A DNA stretch of 64,000 nucleotides from Tenderia sp965602225 (GTDB lineage: Bacteria > Pseudomonadota > Gammaproteobacteria > Tenderiales > Tenderiaceae), in assembly GCA_965602225.1 (NCBI GenBank), contig CBFCYE010000008.1, forward strand, positions 47,194 to 111,193, written 5' to 3'. The position numbers and the translations under genes are program-made. Below, one piece after another: positions 54,474 through 62,571 of this stretch. The notes under the pieces were generated by a model. The model searched no databases, was not told where the DNA came from, and saw nothing but the letters and a program-made list of their open reading frames with translations. The first letter of the stretch is position 1, and every line of letters starts with the position of its first letter.

Positions 54474-55640
54474 ATGACCCATTTAAGTAAACACCTTTTC
54501 TCCAAGCCGGCTCAGCTTGTCTGCTTCATCATTAGCTGCTTGATTACAACCACCGCATACTCCGCCAACATTGGCGCACCGCCGGCACCGGACATTGCTG
54601 CCCGCGGTTATCTACTAATGGACTACAACAGCGGCCATGTCATCGCCTCAAAAAAGGCTGACGAACGCCTAGAGCCTGCCAGCCTGACCAAGATGATGAC
54701 GTCTTATGTCATTCTCAACGAACTCGATTCCGGCAAGATCAGCCTTAAAGATGAGGTGCTGATCAGCGAAAAGGCCTGGCGCATGCCTGGTTCGCGCACC
54801 TTTGTTGAAGTCGGCAAACGTGTTCCAGTTGAAACCCTGCTCAAGGGTATGATCATCCAGTCGGGCAATGACGCCACTGTCGCCCTGGCCGAACACGTTG
54901 CCGGCAGCGAAGACGTCTTTGCCAATCTGATGAACCAGACGGCCACCGCCCTGGGAATGGGCGCCAGCCACTTCGTCAACAGCACTGGCCTGCCTCATTC
55001 TGATCACTACACCAATCCCCGTGATATGGCGACACTGGCGCAGGCACTGATCCGCGACTTCCCCGAACACTATTCCTGGTATTCAATCAAAGAATTCAGT
55101 TACAACGGCATCAAACAATACAACCGCAACAAACTGTTATGGCAGGACGACAAGGTCGATGGCATAAAAACAGGTCACACCGAAGCCGCTGGTTATTGCT
55201 TGGTATCGTCTGCAAAACAAGATGAAATGCGCTTGATTTCGGTAGTGCTGGGCGCCAAAAGTGAAAACGGCCGCGCCCGTGAAAGCCAAAAATTATTGAG
55301 CTATGGTTTTCGTTTCTACGAGACCCACAAACTCTACGCACCAAACGAAACCCTGACCGACGTGCGAGTATGGAAGGGAGAAAACGAAAACATTGCTCTC
55401 GGTCTGAATAAAGAGATGTACATCACCATTCCCCGTGGTCAATACGACAAGCTCGATGCCAGCATGAAGGTCACACCCAAGATCACTGCCCCGGTCAACA
55501 AGGGTAAACAATACGGCATGGTGGAAGTAATGCTTAACGGCGAAGCCGTGGCCACTCAGCCACTGGTCGCACTGCAAGACGTAGCCGAAGCTGGCTTTTT
55601 TGACAGCCTGGTAGACGAAGCCCTGTTACTGTTTGAATAA
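54474..55640 (+). CDS. dacA: D-alanyl-D-alanine carboxypeptidase (PBP5/6 family)
   Basis: The 388-aa exported low-molecular-weight PBP trims pentapeptides. It has a signal peptide ending near residue 31 (AYSAN), active sites Ser70-x-x-Lys73 (PASLTKMM), Ser130-Gly-Asn132 and Lys232-Thr-Gly234, a PBP5 C-terminal beta domain (about 285-375), and a C-terminal amphipathic anchor (FFDSLVDEALLLFE). It is followed closely by dat. Confidence 0.95.
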   Translation: MTHLSKHLFSKPAQLVCFIISCLITTTAYSANIGAPPAPDIAARGYLLMDYNSGHVIASKKADERLEPASLTKMMTSYVILNELDSGKISLKDEVLISEKAWRMPGSRTFVEVGKRVPVETLLKGMIIQSGNDATVALAEHVAGSEDVFANLMNQTATALGMGASHFVNSTGLPHSDHYTNPRDMATLAQALIRDFPEHYSWYSIKEFSYNGIKQYNRNKLLWQDDKVDGIKTGHTEAAGYCLVSSAKQDEMRLISVVLGAKSENGRARESQKLLSYGFRFYETHKLYAPNETLTDVRVWKGENENIALGLNKEMYITIPRGQYDKLDASMKVTPKITAPVNKGKQYGMVEVMLNGEAVATQPLVALQDVAEAGFFDSLVDEALLLFE

Positions 55641-55650
55641 CAAAAACTCT

Positions 55651-56523
55651 ATGTCTAAGAATACCGATATCGTTTATCTCAACGGCAAATTCCTACCTCA
55701 GGATCAAGCCTTTGTACCGGTCATGGACCGCGGCTTCGTCTTTGGTGATGGCGTCTATGAAGTCATCCCCACCTATGGCGGCCGCCTGTTTCGTCTCGAT
55801 GAACATCTGCAACGGCTGGACAACAGCCTGAGCGGAATTCGTCTCAGCAACCCCATGAGCCATACTGAATGGACCGAGACACTAAAACATTTAGTCAGCG
55901 AAAACGGTGGCGGCGAACAATCGGTTTACCTACAGTTAACCCGCGGCCATGCCCCGCGCGACCATGCCTTTCCTCAAAATACACAGCCCACCGTTTTCAT
56001 TTCCAGCAGCCCGCTAAAACCGGTTGCCAAAGATCTATTGCAAAACGGCGTTGCCGCCATCAGCCTCGAAGACATCCGTTGGAAACACTGTCACATCAAG
56101 GCCATTGCCCTGCTGCCCAATATCCTGCTACGCCAACAGGCCATTGATGTCGGTGCCCAGGAAGCCATTCTGATTCGCGACGGCGTCGTTACCGAGGGTG
56201 CCGCCAGCAATCTCTTCATCGTCAAGGACGGCGTGATCAAGACACCACCCAAGGGCCCCTTTCTGTTACCCGGCATTACCCGTGACCTGGTACTGGAGCT
56301 GGCTGAGGCTAACAACATCAAATATGAAGAATGCAGCTTTGGCCCGAAAGAGCTGCAACAAGCCGACGAAGTCTGGCTATCCAGTTCAACTAAAGAGGTG
56401 CTGCCGGTGAGCAAACTTGATGACAAGCTCGTTGGCAACGGCCAACCCGGCCCGGTCTGGCAGCAGGTGCGCAAGCTGTATCAGGCCTACAAACAGGCTC
56501 TGATTGCTGGTGAAGTGGAATAG
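55651..56523 (+). CDS. dat: D-amino acid aminotransferase (class IV)
   Basis: The 290-aa fold-type IV PLP enzyme interconverts D-alanine and D-glutamate with their oxoacids. It has DRGFVFGDGVYEV, the PLP lysine in RWKHCHIKAIALLPN, and EGAASNLFIVKDG. D-specificity is supported by its place after dacA rather than in an ilv cluster. A branched-chain or other class IV activity is not excluded. ATG 55651 (MSKNTD) is chosen over a start six codons earlier overlapping the end of dacA. Confidence 0.88.
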   Translation: MSKNTDIVYLNGKFLPQDQAFVPVMDRGFVFGDGVYEVIPTYGGRLFRLDEHLQRLDNSLSGIRLSNPMSHTEWTETLKHLVSENGGGEQSVYLQLTRGHAPRDHAFPQNTQPTVFISSSPLKPVAKDLLQNGVAAISLEDIRWKHCHIKAIALLPNILLRQQAIDVGAQEAILIRDGVVTEGAASNLFIVKDGVIKTPPKGPFLLPGITRDLVLELAEANNIKYEECSFGPKELQQADEVWLSSSTKEVLPVSKLDDKLVGNGQPGPVWQQVRKLYQAYKQALIAGEVE

Positions 56524-56527
56524 CAAG

Positions 56528-56794
56528 ATGGCAAGACATGAAGAAATAATGGAATTCCCCTGCTCCTTTGCCATCAAGGCAATGGGCTTGGCGACAGACG
56601 ACTTTGACGCTCTAGTGGTATCGCTGATACGTCCGCACGTAAACGACTTGAGCGAAGGTGCGGTCACGACCAAACCCAGCGGCAAAGGCAAATACATCTC
56701 GGTCACCGTCACCTTTCAGGCTGACAGCCGCGAGCAACTCGACAATATCTATCGCAGCGTTAGCGGCCACGAACGCGTGTTAATGGCACTCTAG
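56528..56794 (+). CDS. ybeD: YbeD-family (DUF493) protein
   Basis: The 88-aa ACT-like alpha-beta protein has MEFPCSFAIKAMG, KGKYISVTVTF and the C-terminal VSGHERVLMAL, typical of DUF493. It is conserved next to lipB and between dacA and lipB in E. coli-like genomes. The role is unknown, perhaps regulatory for lipoate or wall enzymes. The start is 5 bp after dat. Confidence 0.9.
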   Translation: MARHEEIMEFPCSFAIKAMGLATDDFDALVVSLIRPHVNDLSEGAVTTKPSGKGKYISVTVTFQADSREQLDNIYRSVSGHERVLMAL

Positions 56795-56800
56795 GCCACA

Positions 56801-57442
56801 ATGCACAGCCTTCTGATTCGCCAGTTGGGGCAACAAGATTACGAGCCGATTTGGCGGAAAATGCAGCAATTTACCGACCAGCGTGATGCATCCACACAAG
56901 ATGAAGTCTGGCTGGTAGAGCACCCGCCTGTCTTCACCTTGGGCATGAACGGTAAACCGGAACACCTGCTCTCGCCTGGCGCGATCCCAGTCATTAAAAT
57001 CGACCGCGGCGGCCAGGTCACCTATCACGGCCCAGGCCAACTGGTTGCCTATCTGCTGATCGACATCAAGCGGCGCAAGCTTGGCATCCGCGCCATGGTG
57101 GAAAAGATAGAACAGGCCATCATAGAACTATTGGCTGACTATCAGATTGAAGCCCGCGGTCGCCGTGATGCCCCCGGTGTTTATGTCGGCAACAGCAAGA
57201 TCGCCGCCCTCGGACTGCGGGTCAGGCGCGGCTGCACTTATCACGGCCTGGCCCTGAATGTGAACATGGACCTCGACCCCTTCCAACGCATCAACCCCTG
57301 TGGGCATAAAGGCATGCAGGTAACCCAAACCTCCGAGCTGGGCGGGCCAAGTGATATCGCCGCAATCGCCCCGAGCCTGTGCCAAAAGCTGGCACAACAG
57401 CTAGGCTATAATGACCTCGAATTTTCTGAGCAGACAAACTAA
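56801..57442 (+). CDS. lipB: Octanoyl-[acyl-carrier-protein]:protein octanoyltransferase
   Basis: The 213-aa enzyme transfers octanoate from ACP to lipoyl domains. It has the family signature IKIDRGGQVTYHGPGQLVAYLLID, with catalytic Lys in KIAALGLRVRRGCTYHGLALN and Cys in RINPCG. It ends immediately before lipA; together they make bound lipoate. Confidence 0.95.
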   Translation: MHSLLIRQLGQQDYEPIWRKMQQFTDQRDASTQDEVWLVEHPPVFTLGMNGKPEHLLSPGAIPVIKIDRGGQVTYHGPGQLVAYLLIDIKRRKLGIRAMVEKIEQAIIELLADYQIEARGRRDAPGVYVGNSKIAALGLRVRRGCTYHGLALNVNMDLDPFQRINPCGHKGMQVTQTSELGGPSDIAAIAPSLCQKLAQQLGYNDLEFSEQTN

Positions 57443-58411
57443 ATGGCTGATAAAAATCTGGAACGTGAACGCATCGACTCCCTCGCCCCGCTCAAGGGTG
57501 AATCAAAGACCGCACGCATTCCGATCAAGATCCAAGCCAAGGCTGAGCCGTTGAAAAAGCCACGCTGGATCAGAGCCAAGGCGCCCAGCAGCCCAGAAGT
57601 GGCGCGTTTAAAGGGCATTCTGCGCGAGCAAAAACTGTTCACCGTTTGCGAAGAAGCACAATGCCCCAACCTGGGTGAATGTTTTGACCACGGCACCGCT
57701 ACCTTCATGATCATGGGTGGCATCTGCACCCGTCGCTGCCCGTTTTGCGATGTCGCCCACGGCAAACCCAAGCCGCTGGATACCAATGAGCCGGCTCACC
57801 TGGCTGAGACCATCAAGGCTATGAATCTAAAATATGTAGTCATTACCTCGGTGGATCGCGATGATCTGCGTGATGGAGGTGCCGGCCACTTTGCCGCCTG
57901 CATCAAGGCGGCGCGACAACAATCACCACAACTAAAGATTGAGATTCTGGTACCTGACTTTCGTGGCCGAATGGAGGTCGCCCTGGAAGAATTGGCTAAA
58001 GCACCGCCTGATATTTTTAACCACAACCTGGAAACCGCGCCGCGCCTCTACAAACAGGCCCGCCCTGGCGCTGACTATCAATGGTCATTAAGCCTGCTAA
58101 AAAAATTCAAGGCACAGCACCCAGACATCCCAACCAAATCCGGCCTGATGTTGGGGCTAGGTGAAACCGATGAAGAAATCATTGAGGTAATGTCCGACCT
58201 GCGCGCTCACGACTGTGACATGCTGACCCTGGGACAGTACCTGCAACCCAGCCAACACCACCTGCCCGTCGAGCGTTATGTCACACCAGAGGTTTTCGAC
58301 AAACTGGCCGAGATAGCCACAGAACTTGGTTTTAATAATGTCGCCAGTGGCCCGATGGTGCGCTCCTCCTATCACGCCGATCTACAAGCGGCGGGTGAGC
58401 AGGTCTCATAA
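57443..58411 (+). CDS. lipA: Lipoyl synthase
   Basis: The 322-aa radical SAM enzyme inserts sulfurs into octanoyl groups. The auxiliary cluster cysteines are Cys69, Cys74 and Cys80 (CEEAQCPNLGEC), and the radical SAM cluster is Cys95-x3-Cys99-x2-Cys102 (CTRRCPFC). The conserved C-terminal RSSYHAD has the auxiliary-cluster Ser. The ATG directly follows the lipB stop. Confidence 0.96.
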   Translation: MADKNLERERIDSLAPLKGESKTARIPIKIQAKAEPLKKPRWIRAKAPSSPEVARLKGILREQKLFTVCEEAQCPNLGECFDHGTATFMIMGGICTRRCPFCDVAHGKPKPLDTNEPAHLAETIKAMNLKYVVITSVDRDDLRDGGAGHFAACIKAARQQSPQLKIEILVPDFRGRMEVALEELAKAPPDIFNHNLETAPRLYKQARPGADYQWSLSLLKKFKAQHPDIPTKSGLMLGLGETDEEIIEVMSDLRAHDCDMLTLGQYLQPSQHHLPVERYVTPEVFDKLAEIATELGFNNVASGPMVRSSYHADLQAAGEQVS

Positions 58412-58442
58412 AAAAAGGCTCTCCCCCTGATAGGGGAGAGCC
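58410..58442. terminator. Terminator between lipA and a 40-aa gene
   Basis: GGCTCTCCCC...GGGGAGAGCC (58417-58442) is preceded by A7. In the leftward direction the stem is followed by a run of T, making a strong terminator for the 40-aa gene. In the rightward direction the T tract is poor (TCCTGTTT), so it ends lipA less efficiently. Confidence 0.85.
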
Positions 58443-58464
58443 TCCTGTTTCAAAGCAACAATTG

Positions 58465-58587
58465 CTACATATGTTTTTTGTGAAAACCGCCATGCATGGC
58501 GATATTTTCATCAATCTGGGTAGCAACCACACCAAGCACTATTGGCACCAAACAAGCTAACAGAATCATTCCAAACGAGATTTCCAT
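58465..58587 (-). CDS. 40-aa single-helix membrane protein with His/Met-rich tail
   Basis: A previously easy-to-miss gene. ATG 58587 has GGAGG 6 nt upstream, followed by 40 codons and TAG. Residues 4-23 form one hydrophobic helix (SFGMILLACLVPIVLGVVAT). The polar C-terminal tail (24-40) ends with Met31-His32, His36, Lys37-Lys38, His39-Met40, which could bind metal. It has its own terminator 22 bp beyond the stop and a CRP-type box about 78 bp upstream, so it looks like an independent unit. No family is recognised; small respiratory-complex subunits such as CydX or CcoQ are similar in size but not clearly in sequence. Confidence 0.7.
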   Translation of the reverse strand: MEISFGMILLACLVPIVLGVVATQIDENIAMHGGFHKKHM

Positions 58588-58657
58588 AACACACCTCCAC
58601 ATTCATGAGGGACAACGTGTCCATGTCTTAAGGAAAGACCTTATTTGCTCAGTTTTC

Positions 58658-58673
58658 TGTGACGAAGTTCACA
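58658..58673 (-). promoter_or_regulatory. CRP-type binding site upstream of the 40-aa gene
   Basis: TGTGA-N6-TCACA, read leftward as TGTGAACTTCGTCACA, matches the CRP half-sites perfectly. It lies 6 bp from the petC terminator and 71-86 bp upstream of the 40-aa gene start, suitable for an activator site. No clear -10 was identified. Confidence 0.65.
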
Positions 58674-58679
58674 AAAACG

Positions 58680-58711
58680 AAAAAGGCCACATGTCTCCAT
58701 GTGGCCTTTTT
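58680..58711 (-). terminator. Terminator of the cytochrome bc1 operon
   Basis: AAAAAGGCCACATG / CATGTGGCCTTTTT stem with a short loop, 23 bp beyond the petC stop. It would also work in the other direction. Confidence 0.92.
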
Positions 58712-58734
58712 GTTACTCTCGAAACCTTTTTCTA

Positions 58735-59394
58735 CTAATGAATCTTGCCCCAGATGCGGCGTTTAAGCAGATAAAGCAGTGCTGTCAGTATGATCAAATA
58801 GATAATCACGTAAGTCCCGATTGTACGCCGAGACTCGGCATTTGGATCAGCAGCCCAAACAAGAAAGGATGCCACGTCATGAGCCTGAACCTCGATTTCG
58901 GCACGCTCTTCATCTGATTCAGCATCAGCATAGGCTAGAGCATCCGGCATCTTGATCTGCGGAAACAGATGGTTATCGGTCTCCTCTTGCTCCGCATCTT
59001 TGTAGTAATAATCCGTCAACAAGGTATAGATGTGCTGTGGACCCTTCTTTCTGGCAATCGCCATCACCGAAAGATCCGGTGGCACTTTTCCGTAAGACTC
59101 TTTGCGCACCTCAACCGGCGTCAGACTCATCATCCGATCATCAATATCCTGGTCCTCCAGAAGATTATTGATCTGCTCTTTAGTCATACCTATTTCAGTC
59201 AAATCGGAAAACTTTATGTACTTGAGACTGTGGCACATCATGCAGGTACTGACCACGATCTCGACACCGCGTTGACGCGCCTCGTTCGAGTTATCAATAT
59301 CAACCATTTTCAAGGCACCTGCCGCGCTGGCCATGGCACCCTGAGCAACAACGGACATAGCCACAGCGCTCAACAGGACTAACAACTTTCTCAT
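58735..59394 (-). CDS. petC: Cytochrome c1
   Basis: The 219-aa haem subunit of the bc1 complex has a signal peptide of about 23 residues, haem motif Cys51-Met-Met-Cys54-His55, axial Met149 (QIKMPDALAY), and a C-terminal membrane anchor (about 190-210). It passes electrons from the Rieske centre to a soluble cytochrome c. Its ATG overlaps the petB stop by four bases (ATGA). Confidence 0.95.
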   Translation of the reverse strand: MRKLLVLLSAVAMSVVAQGAMASAAGALKMVDIDNSNEARQRGVEIVVSTCMMCHSLKYIKFSDLTEIGMTKEQINNLLEDQDIDDRMMSLTPVEVRKESYGKVPPDLSVMAIARKKGPQHIYTLLTDYYYKDAEQEETDNHLFPQIKMPDALAYADAESDEERAEIEVQAHDVASFLVWAADPNAESRRTIGTYVIIYLIILTALLYLLKRRIWGKIH

Positions 59395-60689
59395 GACTCA
59401 TCCTCCAGGCGCTTACGAATATCTCGCAGCTCTTTTTCATCATTTTCACGGCGCAGGTAATGCTCTGACCTGAGCAACTCTTCCTGCTCTTCCCTGATCA
59501 ACCGTTCAGCTTCTCGTGGCAGGCCCTCCTCTCTGCTGCGGCGCTCTTCACGCCGGGAAATAAAGGGCAACAACAGGAACAAACCAAAATAGATAAACGT
59601 TGCAATGCGGCCCAACAGGATATACACCCCTTCAGACGCCTGGGCACCAACATAACCCAGCAGCAATAAATCAAGAAACCAGACGTAGATCATGATGCGA
59701 TAACCCGGACGAAACTTTGCACCACCCGGGACATTGGATCGATCCAACCAAGGCATGGCCAGGAAGATCAATATCGACATGGCCATGGCGACAACCCCGC
59801 CCATTGGATCTGGAATGGAACGCAATATGGCGTAAAACGGCAGGAAGTACCATTCAGGCACTATGTGTGGCGGCGTCACCATCGGGTCTGCCGGCACATT
59901 GTTCTCCGGCATGATCCAGAACTCAGGCGCGAAGAACACGAAGCCAAAGAAAATGATCATAAACACACCCAGACCAAATAGATCCTTAATGGTGAAATAA
60001 GGGTGGAACGGAATATTATCCTTGGCATGCAAGGTAATACCCGATGGGTTAGAGCTCTTGACCCAGTGCAATGCCACCAGATGAATAGCCACAGCTACCG
60101 TAATAATGAACGGGAACAGGTAATGCAGAGCAAAAAAGCGCGTCAGGGTGGCATCACCCACCACAAAATCACCACGCAGCCAGACCACAATCTCTTCACC
60201 AATAAATGGCGTTACACCAAACAGGGCGGTAATTACCTGAGCACCCCAGAAAGACATCTGCCCCCATGGCAGCAGATAACCCATAAAGGCAGTGGCCATC
60301 AACAGCAACAGCAGCACCAGACCGGTCCACCACAGCAGTTCGCGTGGACGACGATATGAACCGTAATACAGTGTTCGACCAATATGGATAAAGACCACCG
60401 CAAAAAAGGCTGAGGCCCCGGTGGAATGCAGATAACGAATCAGCCAACCATAATTCACATCGCGCATGATGTGCTGGATGGAATCAAAGGCCATACCGAC
60501 ATCAGCCTTGTAGTGCATAGCCAGAAAAATACCGCTGAGCAACTGCACCACCAGTACAAACATGGCCAGAAAACCGAAGCTCCACATGTAATTCAAGTTG
60601 CGCGGAACTGGGTATTCAGTCAGCTCATGCTTGATCATTTCATCAAGCGGGAAACGCTCATCGACCCAAGAGAACACTTTCTTCAACAT
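59391..60689 (-). CDS. petB: Cytochrome b of the bc1 complex
   Basis: The 432-aa quinol-oxidising subunit has eight helices with haem-ligating His pairs (HSTGASAFFAVVFIHIGRTLYYGSY and HYLFPFIITVAVAIHLVALH). The PEWY motif of the Qo site lies in HIVPEWYFLPFYA. A long charged C-terminal extension of about 45 residues (REERRSREEGLPREAERL...) is rich in Glu and Arg and predicted coiled coil. It is the middle gene of petABC. Confidence 0.96.
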   Translation of the reverse strand: MLKKVFSWVDERFPLDEMIKHELTEYPVPRNLNYMWSFGFLAMFVLVVQLLSGIFLAMHYKADVGMAFDSIQHIMRDVNYGWLIRYLHSTGASAFFAVVFIHIGRTLYYGSYRRPRELLWWTGLVLLLLLMATAFMGYLLPWGQMSFWGAQVITALFGVTPFIGEEIVVWLRGDFVVGDATLTRFFALHYLFPFIITVAVAIHLVALHWVKSSNPSGITLHAKDNIPFHPYFTIKDLFGLGVFMIIFFGFVFFAPEFWIMPENNVPADPMVTPPHIVPEWYFLPFYAILRSIPDPMGGVVAMAMSILIFLAMPWLDRSNVPGGAKFRPGYRIMIYVWFLDLLLLGYVGAQASEGVYILLGRIATFIYFGLFLLLPFISRREERRSREEGLPREAERLIREEQEELLRSEHYLRRENDEKELRDIRKRLEDES

Positions 60690-60701
60690 GATTAGTCTCC
60701 C

Positions 60702-61217
60702 CTAGACCTTTTGGCCAACGATGATTGTCTTCTCATCAATAAATTCATAATGAGGCACAATGAGATTATTTGGCGCTGGACCACGCATGACACGGCCACT
60801 ATTGTCATAGAGACTACCGTGACAAGGACAACTCCAGCCCTCCTGAGTACGATTGGGAACGCAGCCCAGATGAGTACACAGGCCAACCACCACCAACCAC
60901 TCAGGCTTTTGAATACGATCTGCATCTGACTGAGGATCAATCTCGGTCGACGCATCCTGCATATCAGCTATAGTTTCATCAGTACGATGAGTGACGAACA
61001 CTGGCTTACCCTGCCACTCGATGGTGTGGGTTTTGCCTTTGGGGATGGAAGCCAGATCAACGATTGAGGTTGATTTCGCCTTTACATCTTTACTCGGATT
61101 CATACTGCTGACAAACGGGATACACGCACCCGCCACACCAACTGCACCCACCGCCGTGGTCACTTTACCAAGAAAGTCACGACGATCAGGACTGTCCAGA
61201 TCTTTATCTATCGCCAT
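60702..61217 (-). CDS. petA: Ubiquinol-cytochrome c reductase Rieske iron-sulfur subunit
   Basis: The 171-aa subunit has a twin-arginine signal-anchor (DRRDFLGKVT near 11-20). The Rieske cluster ligands are Cys114-x-His116 (CTHLGC) and Cys130-x2-His133 (CPCHG), with a Cys119-Cys132 disulfide. It transfers electrons from quinol to cytochrome c1. It is first in the leftward petABC operon, and the 229-bp gap upstream should hold its promoter. Confidence 0.95.
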   Translation of the reverse strand: MAIDKDLDSPDRRDFLGKVTTAVGAVGVAGACIPFVSSMNPSKDVKAKSTSIVDLASIPKGKTHTIEWQGKPVFVTHRTDETIADMQDASTEIDPQSDADRIQKPEWLVVVGLCTHLGCVPNRTQEGWSCPCHGSLYDNSGRVMRGPAPNNLIVPHYEFIDEKTIIVGQKV

Positions 61218-61408
61218 CTCTAAAACCTCTGAATTTTGTTACTTGCATAAGATTTTTATTGTCTGAATTACTACTTTTTCTTTTGTTTATTATTGAGTAA
61301 TTTCCTACGGATTAGCATGAACATACCCTGACAAACTCCGAGGACTTTTAATCCTACAATACACAAGGGTAATGGTCTAGCAAAACATTAGGTTTTAATA
61401 AAACAGCA

Positions 61409-61429
61409 CTATAAAACCGTGTTTTATAG
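61409..61429 (-). terminator. AT-rich hairpin after uppP
   Basis: CTATAAAAC-CGT-GTTTTATAG is a perfect 9-bp inverted repeat just beyond the uppP stop on the leftward strand, followed there by TGCTGTTTTATT. It is a weak terminator candidate; an operator upstream of petA is an alternative. Confidence 0.45.
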
Positions 61430-61446
61430 CGGCCGGTTTGAATGGC

Positions 61447-62244
61447 TCAAAATGCCACTAATAACAACACCGCCCCCAGTAACAGACGATAAACTACAAA
61501 CGGCATCATACCGATGCGTTCCAGAAGCTTGAGAAAGACATGAATACAAAGATAGGCACTAACGCCAGAGATAGCCGCACCGAGGAAGATCGCCTGCCAG
61601 TCCACCGCCCCTTCAGCGGTGGCCAATTCCAGCGTCTTCAGGCCGCCAGCCAGCACAATCACCGGGATCGATAGCAGAAAGGAAAAGCGCGCCGCCGCCT
61701 CACGGCTCAGCCCCAGCATCAGCGCCGCCGTCATAGTGATACCGGAACGAGAAGTCCCCGGAATCAAAGCGATGGCCTGGGCGCAGCCAATAATAAGGAT
61801 ATCTTTCCAGGTAATGGAATGCTCACTGCGCTGACGCTTGCCGGTCTTGTCACTCCAACCCAACAGGATGCCGAAGACGATGGTGGTGGTGGCAATCACC
61901 AGCGTCGAACGCAGATGTTCCTCGATCAAATCCCCCAGCAGCAATCCGCACAGCCCTACAGGGATAGTACCCAGACCCACCGCCCAGGCTAGCCGGCTAT
62001 CACCAACGGTCTTGCGCTGCACCAGTGATGCAGCCCAATCGCGCAACATCACCTGCAAATCTTTACGAAAATAGGTGACCACCGCGGCCAGCGTACCGAC
62101 ATGTACAGCGACGTCAAAGGCCAGCCCCTGATCCTGCCAGCCGACAATCACCGGCACCAAAATCAGGTGCGCAGAACTGGAAATAGGCAGAAACTCAGTC
62201 AACCCCTGCAAAATCGCCAGTACAAAAATCTGCAAAAAATCCAT
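61447..62244 (-). CDS. uppP: Undecaprenyl-diphosphatase (BacA/UppP)
   Basis: The 265-aa polytopic membrane phosphatase recycles undecaprenyl diphosphate for wall synthesis. It has GLTEFLPISSSAHLIL near the N-terminus and the active-site PGTSRSGITMTAALMLGLSREAAARFSFLLSIP. Low-level bacitracin resistance is a known side effect of the family. It is a single gene, divergent from tex. Confidence 0.95.
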   Translation of the reverse strand: MDFLQIFVLAILQGLTEFLPISSSAHLILVPVIVGWQDQGLAFDVAVHVGTLAAVVTYFRKDLQVMLRDWAASLVQRKTVGDSRLAWAVGLGTIPVGLCGLLLGDLIEEHLRSTLVIATTTIVFGILLGWSDKTGKRQRSEHSITWKDILIIGCAQAIALIPGTSRSGITMTAALMLGLSREAAARFSFLLSIPVIVLAGGLKTLELATAEGAVDWQAIFLGAAISGVSAYLCIHVFLKLLERIGMMPFVVYRLLLGAVLLLVAF

Positions 62245-62571
62245 TCGTCACCCCATCAAAATCTGCGGTTATTCTACCGGGCTAAGGCCTATCCTGCATG
62301 CCTTATCATGATTCGTATCGAGGCGGCTCAGCAGTGGGGGGATGAACGGTTTTTGCGACCGAAGACAGCGCAGGCATAGTTGACACTACGCCGAACATGG
62401 CTGACCGAGCAAAAAATGCTCAGCGCGTGCTGCTGGGGCGCCGCAGTAGAAGCGTGGTGAGACACGTAGGGTTGCATCTTCTCCAATGCACAGCGGCCCA
62501 AGTCACCGTATAATGTCGCCATCTCAGCAGCAGCCGAATCAAATTCAGTAGCAAAGGAAGGACCCCGCAGC
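62245..62571 (+). promoter_or_regulatory. uppP-tex intergenic region with a tex -10 element
   Basis: The 327-bp gap has no supportable gene. TATAAT at 62509-62514 is a good -10 for tex, about 57 bp before its ATG, with a poor -35 (ATGCAC at 62486-62491). The part from about 62350 to 62480 is GC-rich with a GAGC-A-rich-GCTC hairpin (about 62404-62422) and looks more like dispersed-repeat sequence than promoter. Nothing else is recognised. Confidence 0.45.

Noticed and set aside
60702..61217. Rieske protein as a second member of the peptide-type Tat system
   Set aside because: Its RR motif is the normal Tat signal-anchor of Rieske subunits and it sits in a standard petABC operon.
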